From Actinomycetes bacterium (GTDB taxonomy: Bacteria; Actinomycetota; Acidimicrobiia; Acidimicrobiales; Microtrichaceae): a stretch of 12,021 nucleotides of DNA. The translations under genes were made by a program, and so were the position numbers. The notes under the pieces were generated by a model. That model was given only the letters and a program-made list of their open reading frames with translations. It was not told the DNA's origin and searched no databases. The DNA lies in assembly GCA_023427825.1 (NCBI GenBank), contig JAEZAI010000025.1, forward strand, positions 1-12,021, written 5' to 3'. The stretch's first letter is position 1. Each line of letters starts with the position of its first letter. Positions 7,191 to 12,021 of this stretch are shown here, piece by piece.

Positions 7191-7526
7191 ATGGCGAAGC
7201 CGGCCAAGCGCAGGGTGGAGGGGTCCGGGTCGACGACCACTGAGACATCGGGGTCCTCGGGGAGCGGCAGCAAGCGGGTCACGCCCAAGGCCGACCAGCG
7301 GCCGAGCGGGCGCTACACGCCGCCCCGCACGGGTGCTGCCAAGGGTCCCAGCCCCCGATGGGTCCCGATCCTCATGTTCGGGCTGTGGGGCCTGGGACTG
7401 CTCGTGATCGTCCTCAACTACATGGGCGTCCTGCCCGGCTCCGCGGACGGGGGCAACGGCTGGTATCTGGGCGCCGGTCTCGGCGCCATCCTCGGCGGCA
7501 TCATGGTCGCCACCCAGTACCGCTGA
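7191..7526 (+). CDS. crgA: Cell division protein CrgA
   Basis: A 111-residue small membrane protein of the actinobacterial CrgA family, which acts at the division septum through FtsZ and septal PBPs. The first ~55 residues are hydrophilic and rich in Ser, Thr, Gly, Lys and Arg. Two membrane helices follow (about 57-79, with WVPILMFGLWGLGLLVIV, and about 90-108), separated by a short Gly/Asp loop and ending in TQYR, as the family's C-terminus usually does. A TTG at 7152 would add 13 residues, but the ATG at 7191 begins the family-like MAKPAKRR and has a -10-like TAGTGT just upstream. It sits next to the pknB/trpG locus as in Mycobacterium, which strongly supports the call. Slightly longer than mycobacterial CrgA because of the extended N-terminus. 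Confidence 0.9.
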   Translation: MAKPAKRRVEGSGSTTTETSGSSGSGSKRVTPKADQRPSGRYTPPRTGAAKGPSPRWVPILMFGLWGLGLLVIVLNYMGVLPGSADGGNGWYLGAGLGAILGGIMVATQYR

Positions 7527-7621
7527 GACCCCTGACAGCGGCGACGTCACCGCGGTGTGTGACGGACGCACATGTCCGCCGGGTTGCGAGCGTTGCCGAG
7601 AGGTGACAAGTCCCAGCACCG

Positions 7622-7636
7622 TCCACAGCCTGTGGA
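7622..7636. other. Perfect palindrome resembling paired DnaA boxes
   Basis: TCCACAG-C-CTGTGGA is a perfect 7-1-7 palindrome in the 149-bp gap between the convergent crgA and zinc-ribbon genes. Each arm matches the core TCCACA of the DnaA box (TTATCCACA, or TTGTCCACA in actinobacteria), but the outer two bases do not match. It may equally be part of a bidirectional terminator. One isolated pair does not make an origin. Confidence 0.25.
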
Positions 7637-7675
7637 TCGGCGTCGCCATGACTGAGCGCCGTTCAACCGCCGGGG

Positions 7676-8068
7676 TCACTCGATCGGGGTGACCAGCTCC
7701 ATGTCGTCCATGCAATGGCGGGGCGGTTCGGGGTCCTCGGACGGTGCCGCCGTCATGCGCACCTCGGCGCCGCACACCTGGCACCGGTAGACGAGCTTCA
7801 CCTTGCGGATCGTGCCCGGTTCCGGCGGCTCGGGCGGCGGCGTCGCGAACGACTGCAGGAAGAACCAGCCGGTGCGGACGATGACGACCCCGAGCAGCAC
7901 GGCGGCCAACGTCGTCAGGAGCGGCGTGTCCAGCGCCAGGCTGACCCCCAGCGCCAGCACCGCGAACACCGCCAGCCACAGTCCCAGCCGCGCCCACCGG
8001 TTGCTCACGCGCCGAGCGGGGACGGTGGTGTCGACGTCGGTCTCGGAGGGACTCATGACGCTGGCCAC
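7676..8068 (-). CDS. Small membrane protein with C-terminal zinc-ribbon-like motif
   Basis: 130 residues, family not recognised by name. The N-terminus is hydrophilic (1-25), then come two membrane helices (about 27-46 and 49-72), a proline-rich linker (77-85) and a soluble tail. The tail carries YRCQVCG (Cys96, Cys99) and PRHC (His118, Cys119), a spacing that suggests a small metal-binding ribbon. The chosen GTG start at 8068 has a weak GAGAG about seven bases upstream; an ATG at 8056 would give 126 residues and is nearly as good. It is convergent with crgA and transcribed away from the hairpin-rich stretch. No enzyme motif is present. Coding is supported by the hydrophobic pattern and paired cysteines. 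The function is unknown. Confidence 0.75.
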   Translation of the reverse strand: MASVMSPSETDVDTTVPARRVSNRWARLGLWLAVFAVLALGVSLALDTPLLTTLAAVLLGVVIVRTGWFFLQSFATPPPEPPEPGTIRKVKLVYRCQVCGAEVRMTAAPSEDPEPPRHCMDDMELVTPIE

Positions 8069-8092
8069 GGTACCGCTCTCACTCCTTCTTCT

Positions 8093-8137
8093 CCCCTCAC
8101 CAACTCCACGGTGAGGGGGCGCCCGGCGCAGCCGGGC
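8093..8137. terminator. Two adjacent perfect hairpins
   Basis: CCCCTCACC (8093-8101) pairs with GGTGAGGGG (8110-8118), a perfect 9-bp stem with an 8-nt loop. GCCCGGC-GCA-GCCGGGC (8121-8137) forms a second, 7-bp stem with a 3-nt loop. They lie between the thiolase 3' end and the start of the zinc-ribbon gene and could end thiolase transcription, but no U-tract follows on either strand. A structured repeat element is the alternative. Confidence 0.4.
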
Positions 8138-8177
8138 AACTCGGCCCGAAGGGGGACGGGTGGCCGGGGGACGGGGC

Positions 8178-8248
8178 CCCCGCTCCCCCGCAGCGCAGCG
8201 AGGAGGAGCGGGGTGGTCACCGGACAGGACCCGTCCCCCGAAGGGACG
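8178..8248. repeat. Further strong inverted repeats in the same gap
   Basis: CCCCGCTCC (8178-8186) pairs perfectly with GGAGCGGGG (8205-8213) across an 18-nt loop. CGTCCC (8232-8237) pairs with GGGACG (8243-8248) across CCGAA. The word CCCGAAGGG occurs at 8145-8153 and again at 8237-8245. No open frame with coding character fits here. The density of stems suggests an extragenic repeat element or structured RNA. Confidence 0.45.
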
Positions 8249-8261
8249 AGATCAAGCAGGT

Positions 8262-8294
8262 TCAGCCCAGACGCTCGATCACCGTGGCGTTGGC
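8262..8294 (-). repeat. Second copy of the thiolase 3' end (11 codons with stop)
   Basis: This 33-bp stretch matches 8331-8363, the end of the thiolase gene, at 31 of 33 bases. Read on the minus strand it encodes ANATVIERLG plus TGA, exactly as the gene does. Both differences are synonymous (CGC TTG in the gene, CGT CTG here). The copies are 69 bp apart, hence in frame. It is likely a relic of a paralogue's 3' end, or an attachment-site-like duplication. Confidence 0.7.
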
Positions 8295-8301
8295 TCTGTC
8301 A

Positions 8302-8327
8302 TTGGCCCTGCTTCGCGGGGCGGCCAA
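8302..8327 (-). terminator. Hairpin just downstream of the thiolase stop
   Basis: Four bases past the thiolase stop codon, TTGG...CCAA arms enclose CCC:GGG and a GC-GAA-GC apex (minus strand), with a 3-nt bulge. The placement suits a transcription terminator or mRNA 3'-end stabiliser. There is no U-tract. Confidence 0.35.
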
Positions 8328-8330
8328 CTC

Positions 8331-9539
8331 TCAGCCCAAGCGCTCGATCACCGTGGCGTTGGCCATGCCCCCGCCTTCGCACATGGTCTGCAGGCCGTAG
8401 CGGCCACCGGTGCGCTCGAGCTCGTTGAGCATGGTGGCCAGGAGCTTGGTGCCCGAGCCGCCGAGCGGGTGGCCCAGGGCGATGGCGCCGCCGTTGGGGT
8501 TCACCTTGCTCATGTCGGGGTGGTGCTCCTTCTCCCACGCCAGCACGACGGAGGCGAACGCCTCGTTGACCTCGATGTGGTCGAAGTCGTCGATGCCCAG
8601 GCCGCTCTTCTCGATGGCCTTGGCCGTGGCCGGGATCGGGCCGGTCAGCATGCGGACCGGGTCGACGCCCGCCAGCGCGAACGTGTGGAACCGGGCTCGG
8701 GGGGTGAGGCCCAGGGCGGCGGCCTTGTCGGCGCTCATGATGAGGGCGGCCGAGGCGCCGTCGCAGATCTGGGAGCTGTTGCCGGCGGTGACCTTGCCGT
8801 CGGGCAGGAACGACGGCTTCAGCTTGGCGAGGCCCTCGACGGTCGTTCCGGGGCGGATGCCCTCGTCGGACGTGACCATCTCGTCGAGCTCCTTGACCTC
8901 ACCCGACTCCTTGTCGCGGATCTTGGAACGGACGGGCACGATCTCGTTGTCGAAGCGACCCTCGTCGCGGGCGCGCTCGGCGCGGGCCTGGGACTCGGCG
9001 CCGAAGGTGTCGAGGTCCTCGCGGGACAGGCCCCACTCGTTGGCGATGATCTCGGCCGAGATGCCCTGGCCGACCAGGCCCTTGTGGCCCTCGATCAGCT
9101 CGACGTCCGCGTAGCGGTTGTAGGCGGCGCCGAAGGGGAAGCCCACGCCGTTGCCGATCGAGGCGCCCATCGGGACGAGGCTCATGACCTCGACGCCGGC
9201 GGCGATGACCACGTCGTAGGCGCCGGCGATGACGCCCTGGGCGGCGAAGTGCGCGGCCTGCTGGGACGAACCGCACTGGCGGTCGACGGTGGTGGAGGGG
9301 ATCTCCTCGGGCCAGCCTGCGGCGAGGACGGCGTTGCGGCCCACGTTGAGGGCCTGGGCGCCGGCCTGCATGACGCAGCCCATGATCACGTCGTCGACCA
9401 GGGCGGGGTCGAGGTCGTTGCGCTCGGCCAGCGCCTTGAGCGTCTCGGCGGCGAGGTCGACCGGGTGCCAGCCGGACAGGGCGCCGTTGCGGCGACCTCC
9501 GGGCGTCCGGACGATGTCGATGATCACTGCGTCGGGCAT
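8331..9539 (-). CDS. Acetyl-CoA C-acyltransferase (thiolase)
   Basis: A 402-residue thiolase of ordinary length, cleaving 3-ketoacyl-CoA to acetyl-CoA and a shortened acyl-CoA, or condensing in reverse. Catalytic features: nucleophile Cys89 in VDRQCGSSQQA, VNEAF at 324-328, His357 in ALGHPLGGSG, and Cys387 in MCEGGG. Extended similarity around Cys89 recalls the FadA/FadA5-type thiolases of actinobacteria used in fatty-acid or sterol side-chain breakdown, but the substrate cannot be told from sequence. The ATG at 9539 has GAGGGG seven bases upstream. It diverges from an acyl-CoA ligase gene with a palindrome-rich region between, which suggests a shared regulator and the same beta-oxidation context. 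The last 11 codons are duplicated 69 bp downstream. No catalytic residue is missing. Confidence 0.93.
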   Translation of the reverse strand: MPDAVIIDIVRTPGGRRNGALSGWHPVDLAAETLKALAERNDLDPALVDDVIMGCVMQAGAQALNVGRNAVLAAGWPEEIPSTTVDRQCGSSQQAAHFAAQGVIAGAYDVVIAAGVEVMSLVPMGASIGNGVGFPFGAAYNRYADVELIEGHKGLVGQGISAEIIANEWGLSREDLDTFGAESQARAERARDEGRFDNEIVPVRSKIRDKESGEVKELDEMVTSDEGIRPGTTVEGLAKLKPSFLPDGKVTAGNSSQICDGASAALIMSADKAAALGLTPRARFHTFALAGVDPVRMLTGPIPATAKAIEKSGLGIDDFDHIEVNEAFASVVLAWEKEHHPDMSKVNPNGGAIALGHPLGGSGTKLLATMLNELERTGGRYGLQTMCEGGGMANATVIERLG

Positions 9540-9622
9540 GCGGGTTCCCCTCGGGCTGGGCCGTCGAGTTCCGGCAGGTGCAGGTGCTCGACCGCTGGCG
9601 GGTCGTGGTCGGTCGGTCCGAA

Positions 9623-9640
9623 CTAGACCGAACGGTCAAG
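9623..9640. promoter_or_regulatory. Candidate TetR-type operator, thiolase side
   Basis: CTaGACCGaaCGGTCaAG is an 18-bp near-perfect palindrome with core GACCG-AA-CGGTC, about 85 bp upstream of the thiolase ATG. On the minus strand it includes a -35-like TTGACC (9634-9639). A further CGGTC half-site sits at 9614-9618. Fatty-acid genes of actinobacteria are often controlled by TetR repressors at such sites; which regulator is unknown. Confidence 0.5.
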
Positions 9641-9672
9641 AGTCTGCAGCGCGCGGATCGGGCGGTCCAAGT

Positions 9673-9689
9673 CGGACGGTCGCCGTCCG
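9673..9689. promoter_or_regulatory. Perfect 7-3-7 palindrome in the divergent promoter region
   Basis: CGGACGG-TCG-CCGTCCG lies midway between the thiolase and ligase genes. It may be an operator or an mRNA hairpin if transcribed. It is not built on the same half-site arrangement as the two palindromes on either side. Confidence 0.35.
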
Positions 9690-9698
9690 GCGAGGCCC

Positions 9699-9712
9699 GT
9701 GACCGCGGTCAC
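9699..9712. promoter_or_regulatory. Perfect 14-bp palindrome, candidate operator of the ligase gene
   Basis: GTGACCGCGGTCAC is perfectly symmetric and contains the same GACCG/CGGTC arms as the site at 9626-9637, with no spacer between them. It ends 5 bp before a -10-like TAACCT, so a bound protein would block the -35 region. Confidence 0.45.
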
Positions 9713-9717
9713 CCCAC

Positions 9718-9723
9718 TAACCT
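9718..9723 (+). promoter_or_regulatory. Putative -10 element of the acyl-CoA ligase gene
   Basis: TAACCT fits TANNNT and lies 73 bp before the ligase ATG, just after the 14-bp palindrome. No clear -35 hexamer is seen at the normal distance; the palindrome occupies that place. This suggests regulated transcription with a leader of about 65 nt. Confidence 0.35.
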
Positions 9724-9784
9724 CTGCCGTCCGGAGGCGGCGCCGGGACGCGTCGCCCCTGTTCGATCGACCGCAGACCAGACC

Positions 9785-9790
9785 AGGAGG
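9785..9790 (+). promoter_or_regulatory. Strong ribosome binding site of the ligase gene
   Basis: AGGAGG lies six bases before the ATG at 9797 and fixes that start, against a longer open frame reaching back to 9578 through the promoter region. Confidence 0.85.
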
Positions 9791-9796
9791 CACCCG

Positions 9797-11611
9797 ATGG
9801 GTACCGTGACCAAGGCCGACATCGACCAGATGGTGGCCGGCACGACGGTGGCACGCGAGTTCGTCGACACCGTGGCCAAGTACGGCGGGGAGACCGCCAT
9901 CCGCTGGATGCAGCCCGACGGGTCGCTGGGCGCCATGACGTTCGCCGAGCTCGGTGAGAAGGCGGCCCGGGCCGCCGCGGGCTTCCGGTCGCTGGGGATC
10001 GAGCCGGGGGACCGCGTCGTGCTGATGATGCGCAACATCCCCGAGTTCCACTGGCTCGACCTGGGAGTGCTGCTGTGCGGCGCCACGCCGGTGTCCATCT
10101 ACAACTCGTCGTCACCCGAGCAGGTGGAGTACCTGGTCGGCCACTGCGGCGCCGTGGTGGCCGTCGTCGAGGACAAGGACTTCCTGGCCAAGTTCGAGCC
10201 GGTCCGGGACAAGCTCCCGAACCTGCGCACGATCGTCACGGTGGTCGACCCGGTCGAGCTCCCCGACGGCGTCGTCGGCCACTCGGTCCTGACGGATGCC
10301 GATCCCGTCGACCTGGCCGAGGCCGCCGCCGTCGGCAAGCCCGAGGACCTGGCGACGATCATCTACACGTCGGGCACGACCGGCAGCCCCAAGGGCGTGA
10401 TGATCAGCAACCACAACGTGTGCTGGGTCCTGGAGTCCGGGTTGCTCTCCTACGGCTGGACCCGTGAGGAGATGCAGGGCAAGCGGGTCGTGTCGTACCT
10501 GCCCATGGCCCACATCGCCGAGCGCATCGTGTCGCAGTACTCGCTCGCCCTCGCGGGCCTCGAGGTCACCACCTGTCCCGACACGTCCGCGCTCCTGCCG
10601 CACCTCATCGCCGTGCGGCCCAACATCGCGTTCGGCGTGCCCCGCGTGTGGGAGAAGCTCTACGCCGGCGTGACCGCAGCGCTCGCGGCCGACCCCGAGA
10701 AGGCGGAGAAGTTCAACGAGGCGGTCGAGGCGGCCATCCCCATCCGGGAGAAGATGACCTTCGGCGAGGCGACCGACGACGAGATCGCCACCTATGAGTT
10801 CCTCGACGCGGTCGCCTTCAGCACCGTGCGCGACCTCGTCGGCCTGGACCAGTGCGAGATGGCGATCACGGGCGCCGCCCCGATCCCGGCCGACCTGATC
10901 CGCTGGTTCCGTGCCATCGGCGTGCCGATGGCCGAGGTGTACGGCATGAGCGAGAACACCGGCGCGATGTCGTTCGAGCGCGTGCGGGTGAAGGCGGGCA
11001 CGGTCGGCCGGGCCATGCCGGGCTCCGAGCTCAAGATCTTCCCCGACGGCGAGGTGTGCTGCCGCGGCGGCCATGTGTTCGTCGGCTACCTGGACGATCC
11101 CGAGAAGACCGCCGAGACGGTCGACGAGGACGGCTGGCTGCACTCCGGCGACATCGGCGAGATCGACGACGAGGGCTACCTCCGGATCGTCGACCGCAAG
11201 AAGGAGCTGATCATCACGGCCGGCGGCAAGAACATCTCGCCGGCCAACCTGGAGGCGGAGCTCAAGTCGATCCCGCTCGTCGCCCAGGCCGCCGTGATCG
11301 GCGACAACCGGCCGTTCGTCTCCGCGCTGCTGGTCCTCGACGCCGAGGTGGCGCCCGGCTGGGCCGCCCGTCACGGCATCCAGTACTCGTCGCTCGACGA
11401 GCTCGCCGCGCACCCGCAGGTGCAGGCCGCGATCGCCGACGGCGTGGAGCAGGCCATGGCCGGGTTCAACAACGCCGAGCGGGTGAAGAAGTGGAAGCTC
11501 CTCACCGAGGAGTGGCTGCCCGACACCGAGCTGCTCACCCCGACCTTCAAGCTCAAGCGCCGCGGCATCAACTCGGCGTTCGAGCAGGAGATCGAGGAGC
11601 TCTACAGCTGA
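9797..11611 (+). CDS. Long-chain fatty-acid--CoA ligase (AMP-forming), FadD15-like
   Basis: 604 residues, the usual length of the actinobacterial FadD15-type ligases. It activates a fatty acid with ATP to acyl-AMP and then to acyl-CoA in the cytosol or at the membrane. Motifs of the adenylate-forming family: phosphate-binding loop TSGTTGSPKG (191-200), YGMSENTG (382-389), HSGD (449-452), hinge DRKKELIITAGGKNISP (466-482), and TPTFKLKRR (581-589) with the likely catalytic lysine at Lys585. The ATG has a perfect AGGAGG six bases upstream; the longer frame from 9578 adds 73 residues through operator-like DNA and is rejected. The gene diverges from the thiolase, so both probably serve fatty-acid use. 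Bases 10960-11085 (about residues 389-430) recur identically at the window's right end. Chain-length preference cannot be read from sequence. Confidence 0.94.
   Translation: MGTVTKADIDQMVAGTTVAREFVDTVAKYGGETAIRWMQPDGSLGAMTFAELGEKAARAAAGFRSLGIEPGDRVVLMMRNIPEFHWLDLGVLLCGATPVSIYNSSSPEQVEYLVGHCGAVVAVVEDKDFLAKFEPVRDKLPNLRTIVTVVDPVELPDGVVGHSVLTDADPVDLAEAAAVGKPEDLATIIYTSGTTGSPKGVMISNHNVCWVLESGLLSYGWTREEMQGKRVVSYLPMAHIAERIVSQYSLALAGLEVTTCPDTSALLPHLIAVRPNIAFGVPRVWEKLYAGVTAALAADPEKAEKFNEAVEAAIPIREKMTFGEATDDEIATYEFLDAVAFSTVRDLVGLDQCEMAITGAAPIPADLIRWFRAIGVPMAEVYGMSENTGAMSFERVRVKAGTVGRAMPGSELKIFPDGEVCCRGGHVFVGYLDDPEKTAETVDEDGWLHSGDIGEIDDEGYLRIVDRKKELIITAGGKNISPANLEAELKSIPLVAQAAVIGDNRPFVSALLVLDAEVAPGWAARHGIQYSSLDELAAHPQVQAAIADGVEQAMAGFNNAERVKKWKLLTEEWLPDTELLTPTFKLKRRGINSAFEQEIEELYS
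10960..11085 (+). repeat. 126-bp exact direct repeat, copy inside the ligase gene
   Basis: Identical over all 126 bases to 11896-12021, at a distance of 936 bp and in the same orientation. It covers ligase residues about 389-430, just after the YGMSENTG motif. The reading frame here is intact, so this is the authentic copy. Confidence 0.95.
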
Positions 11612-11652
11612 ACGCCAGCAGCGGCAGGAGCTGACGGATCCCGTCCCGGTCG

Positions 11653-11970
11653 CTAGCGGCGGAAGTCGGGCGACAGGGGCGGGAGCCCCAGCATCAGCGC
11701 CAGGGCGTTCAGGTCGAGCCCGTTGAGGTTGGCGATCGCCACGCCGATCAGCCCGGCCAGGATGCCGTAGCGGGCGTTCGGGTTCTTCTCGAACACGTCG
11801 GGCGCCAGCGCCTGGGCCAGGCCGGGGATGAGCAGGGCGAACGTGCCGAACGTGGAGACCAGGACCACCGGGTCTGCCGCGGCCGCCTGGACGATCGGCG
11901 CGATGTCGTTCGAGCGCGTGCGGGTGAAGGCGGGCACGGTCGGCCGGGCCATGCCGGGCTCCGAGCTCAA
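11653..11970 (-). CDS. Hypothetical protein; probably a chimeric or incomplete 5' end
   Basis: The frame gives 105 residues from a TTG, or 99 from an ATG at 11952. Only the last 80 residues (bases 11653-11895) are unique. The first ~25 are encoded by the antisense strand of the 126-bp ligase repeat and equal an antisense reading inside the ligase gene, so they are not a genuine N-terminus. The unique part is strongly hydrophobic (PVVLVSTFGTFALLIPG and YGILAGLIGVAIANLNG segments) and ends PPLSPDFRR, suggesting the C-terminus of a membrane protein with one or two helices. The family is not recognised. It converges on the ligase gene with a 41-bp gap. The true start most likely lies beyond the window or was lost in assembly. 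Confidence 0.4.
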   Translation of the reverse strand: MSSEPGMARPTVPAFTRTRSNDIAPIVQAAAADPVVLVSTFGTFALLIPGLAQALAPDVFEKNPNARYGILAGLIGVAIANLNGLDLNALALMLGLPPLSPDFRR

Positions 11971-12021
11971 GATCTTCCCCGACGGCGAGGTGTGCTGCCG
12001 CGGCGGCCATGTGTTCGTCGG
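11896..12021 (+). repeat. 126-bp exact direct repeat, terminal copy
   Basis: Identical to 10960-11085 without a mismatch and running to the very last base. It has no ligase sequence before it and joins abruptly to the unrelated minus-strand hypothetical gene. Its length is close to large de Bruijn k-mer sizes, so an assembly-graph overlap at a contig end is the likeliest origin. A real partial duplication is the alternative. Confidence 0.9.

Noticed and set aside
7135..7248. Longer trpG reading frame starting at 7248
   Set aside because: The extra 38 residues are unlike the family, overlap the crgA start and cover the divergent promoters; the GTG at 7134 gives the canonical N-terminus.
8093..8363. 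Possible CRISPR array
   Set aside because: There is only one 33-bp direct repeat pair that is plainly thiolase coding sequence, and the other repeats are inverted and of differing sequence; no regular repeat-spacer pattern and no cas gene.
8160..9626. 488-codon plus-strand frame over the thiolase
   Set aside because: The minus strand encodes a complete thiolase with all catalytic motifs; the plus frame is a compositional shadow.
9578..9796. Upstream extension of the acyl-CoA ligase
   Set aside because: The region holds palindromes and a -10-like box, and a perfect AGGAGG precedes the ATG at 9797.
10112..12010. 632-codon minus-strand frame over the ligase gene
   Set aside because: It is antisense to a full adenylate-forming enzyme, and its apparent internal protein repeat merely reflects the 126-bp DNA repeat.
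11896..12021. Second, truncated acyl-CoA ligase gene
   Set aside because: The fragment begins mid-domain with no divergence from the first copy and no upstream ligase sequence; an assembly artefact is likelier than a pseudogene.

Overview
The window is GC-rich (roughly 70% by eye) and fits an actinobacterium (Actinomycetota). The order rodA, pbpA, pknB, a convergent trpG-like gene and then crgA is the cell-wall/cell-division locus known from Mycobacterium. No pknA lies between pbpA and pknB. The abundance of PASTA proteins and a neighbouring fatty-acid cluster would fit an uncultured lineage such as Acidimicrobiia, but that placement is inference.

Left part (1-6559, plus strand): the 3' end of a SEDS glycosyltransferase (RodA/FtsW) overlaps a class B penicillin-binding protein by 4 bp. 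After 90 bp comes a PASTA-bearing Ser/Thr kinase (PknB type). It is followed with almost no gap by two further single-pass membrane proteins with four PASTA repeats each and no kinase domain. Three consecutive genes therefore carry about twelve extracellular PASTA repeats. The likely joint role is peptidoglycan synthesis (RodA plus PBP) under control of a muropeptide-sensing kinase.

Middle (6532-8068): a glutamine amidotransferase (TrpG/PabA) on the minus strand overlaps the 3' end of the last PASTA gene by 28 bp. It diverges from crgA across a 56-bp promoter region. A small two-helix membrane protein with a C-terminal zinc-ribbon-like motif lies on the minus strand, convergent with crgA.

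Right part (8069-12021): a 262-bp gene-free stretch full of hairpins also holds a second copy of the last 11 codons of the adjacent thiolase gene. The thiolase (minus) and a long-chain acyl-CoA ligase (plus) diverge from a 257-bp region with three palindromes, two of them sharing a GACCG/CGGTC half-site, which suggests a TetR-type fatty-acid regulator. After the ligase comes the end of an unrecognised minus-strand gene. The window closes with 126 bp identical to an internal part of the ligase gene. Because this repeat runs exactly to the last base, it is most simply read as an assembly-end artefact.

Most notable: the kinase-free PASTA pair, the recoded duplicate of the thiolase 3' end, the shared half-sites at the lipid gene pair, likely leaderless starts of pknB, trpG and crgA, and the terminal 126-bp repeat. 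I saw no tRNA, rRNA, CRISPR array or transposase.
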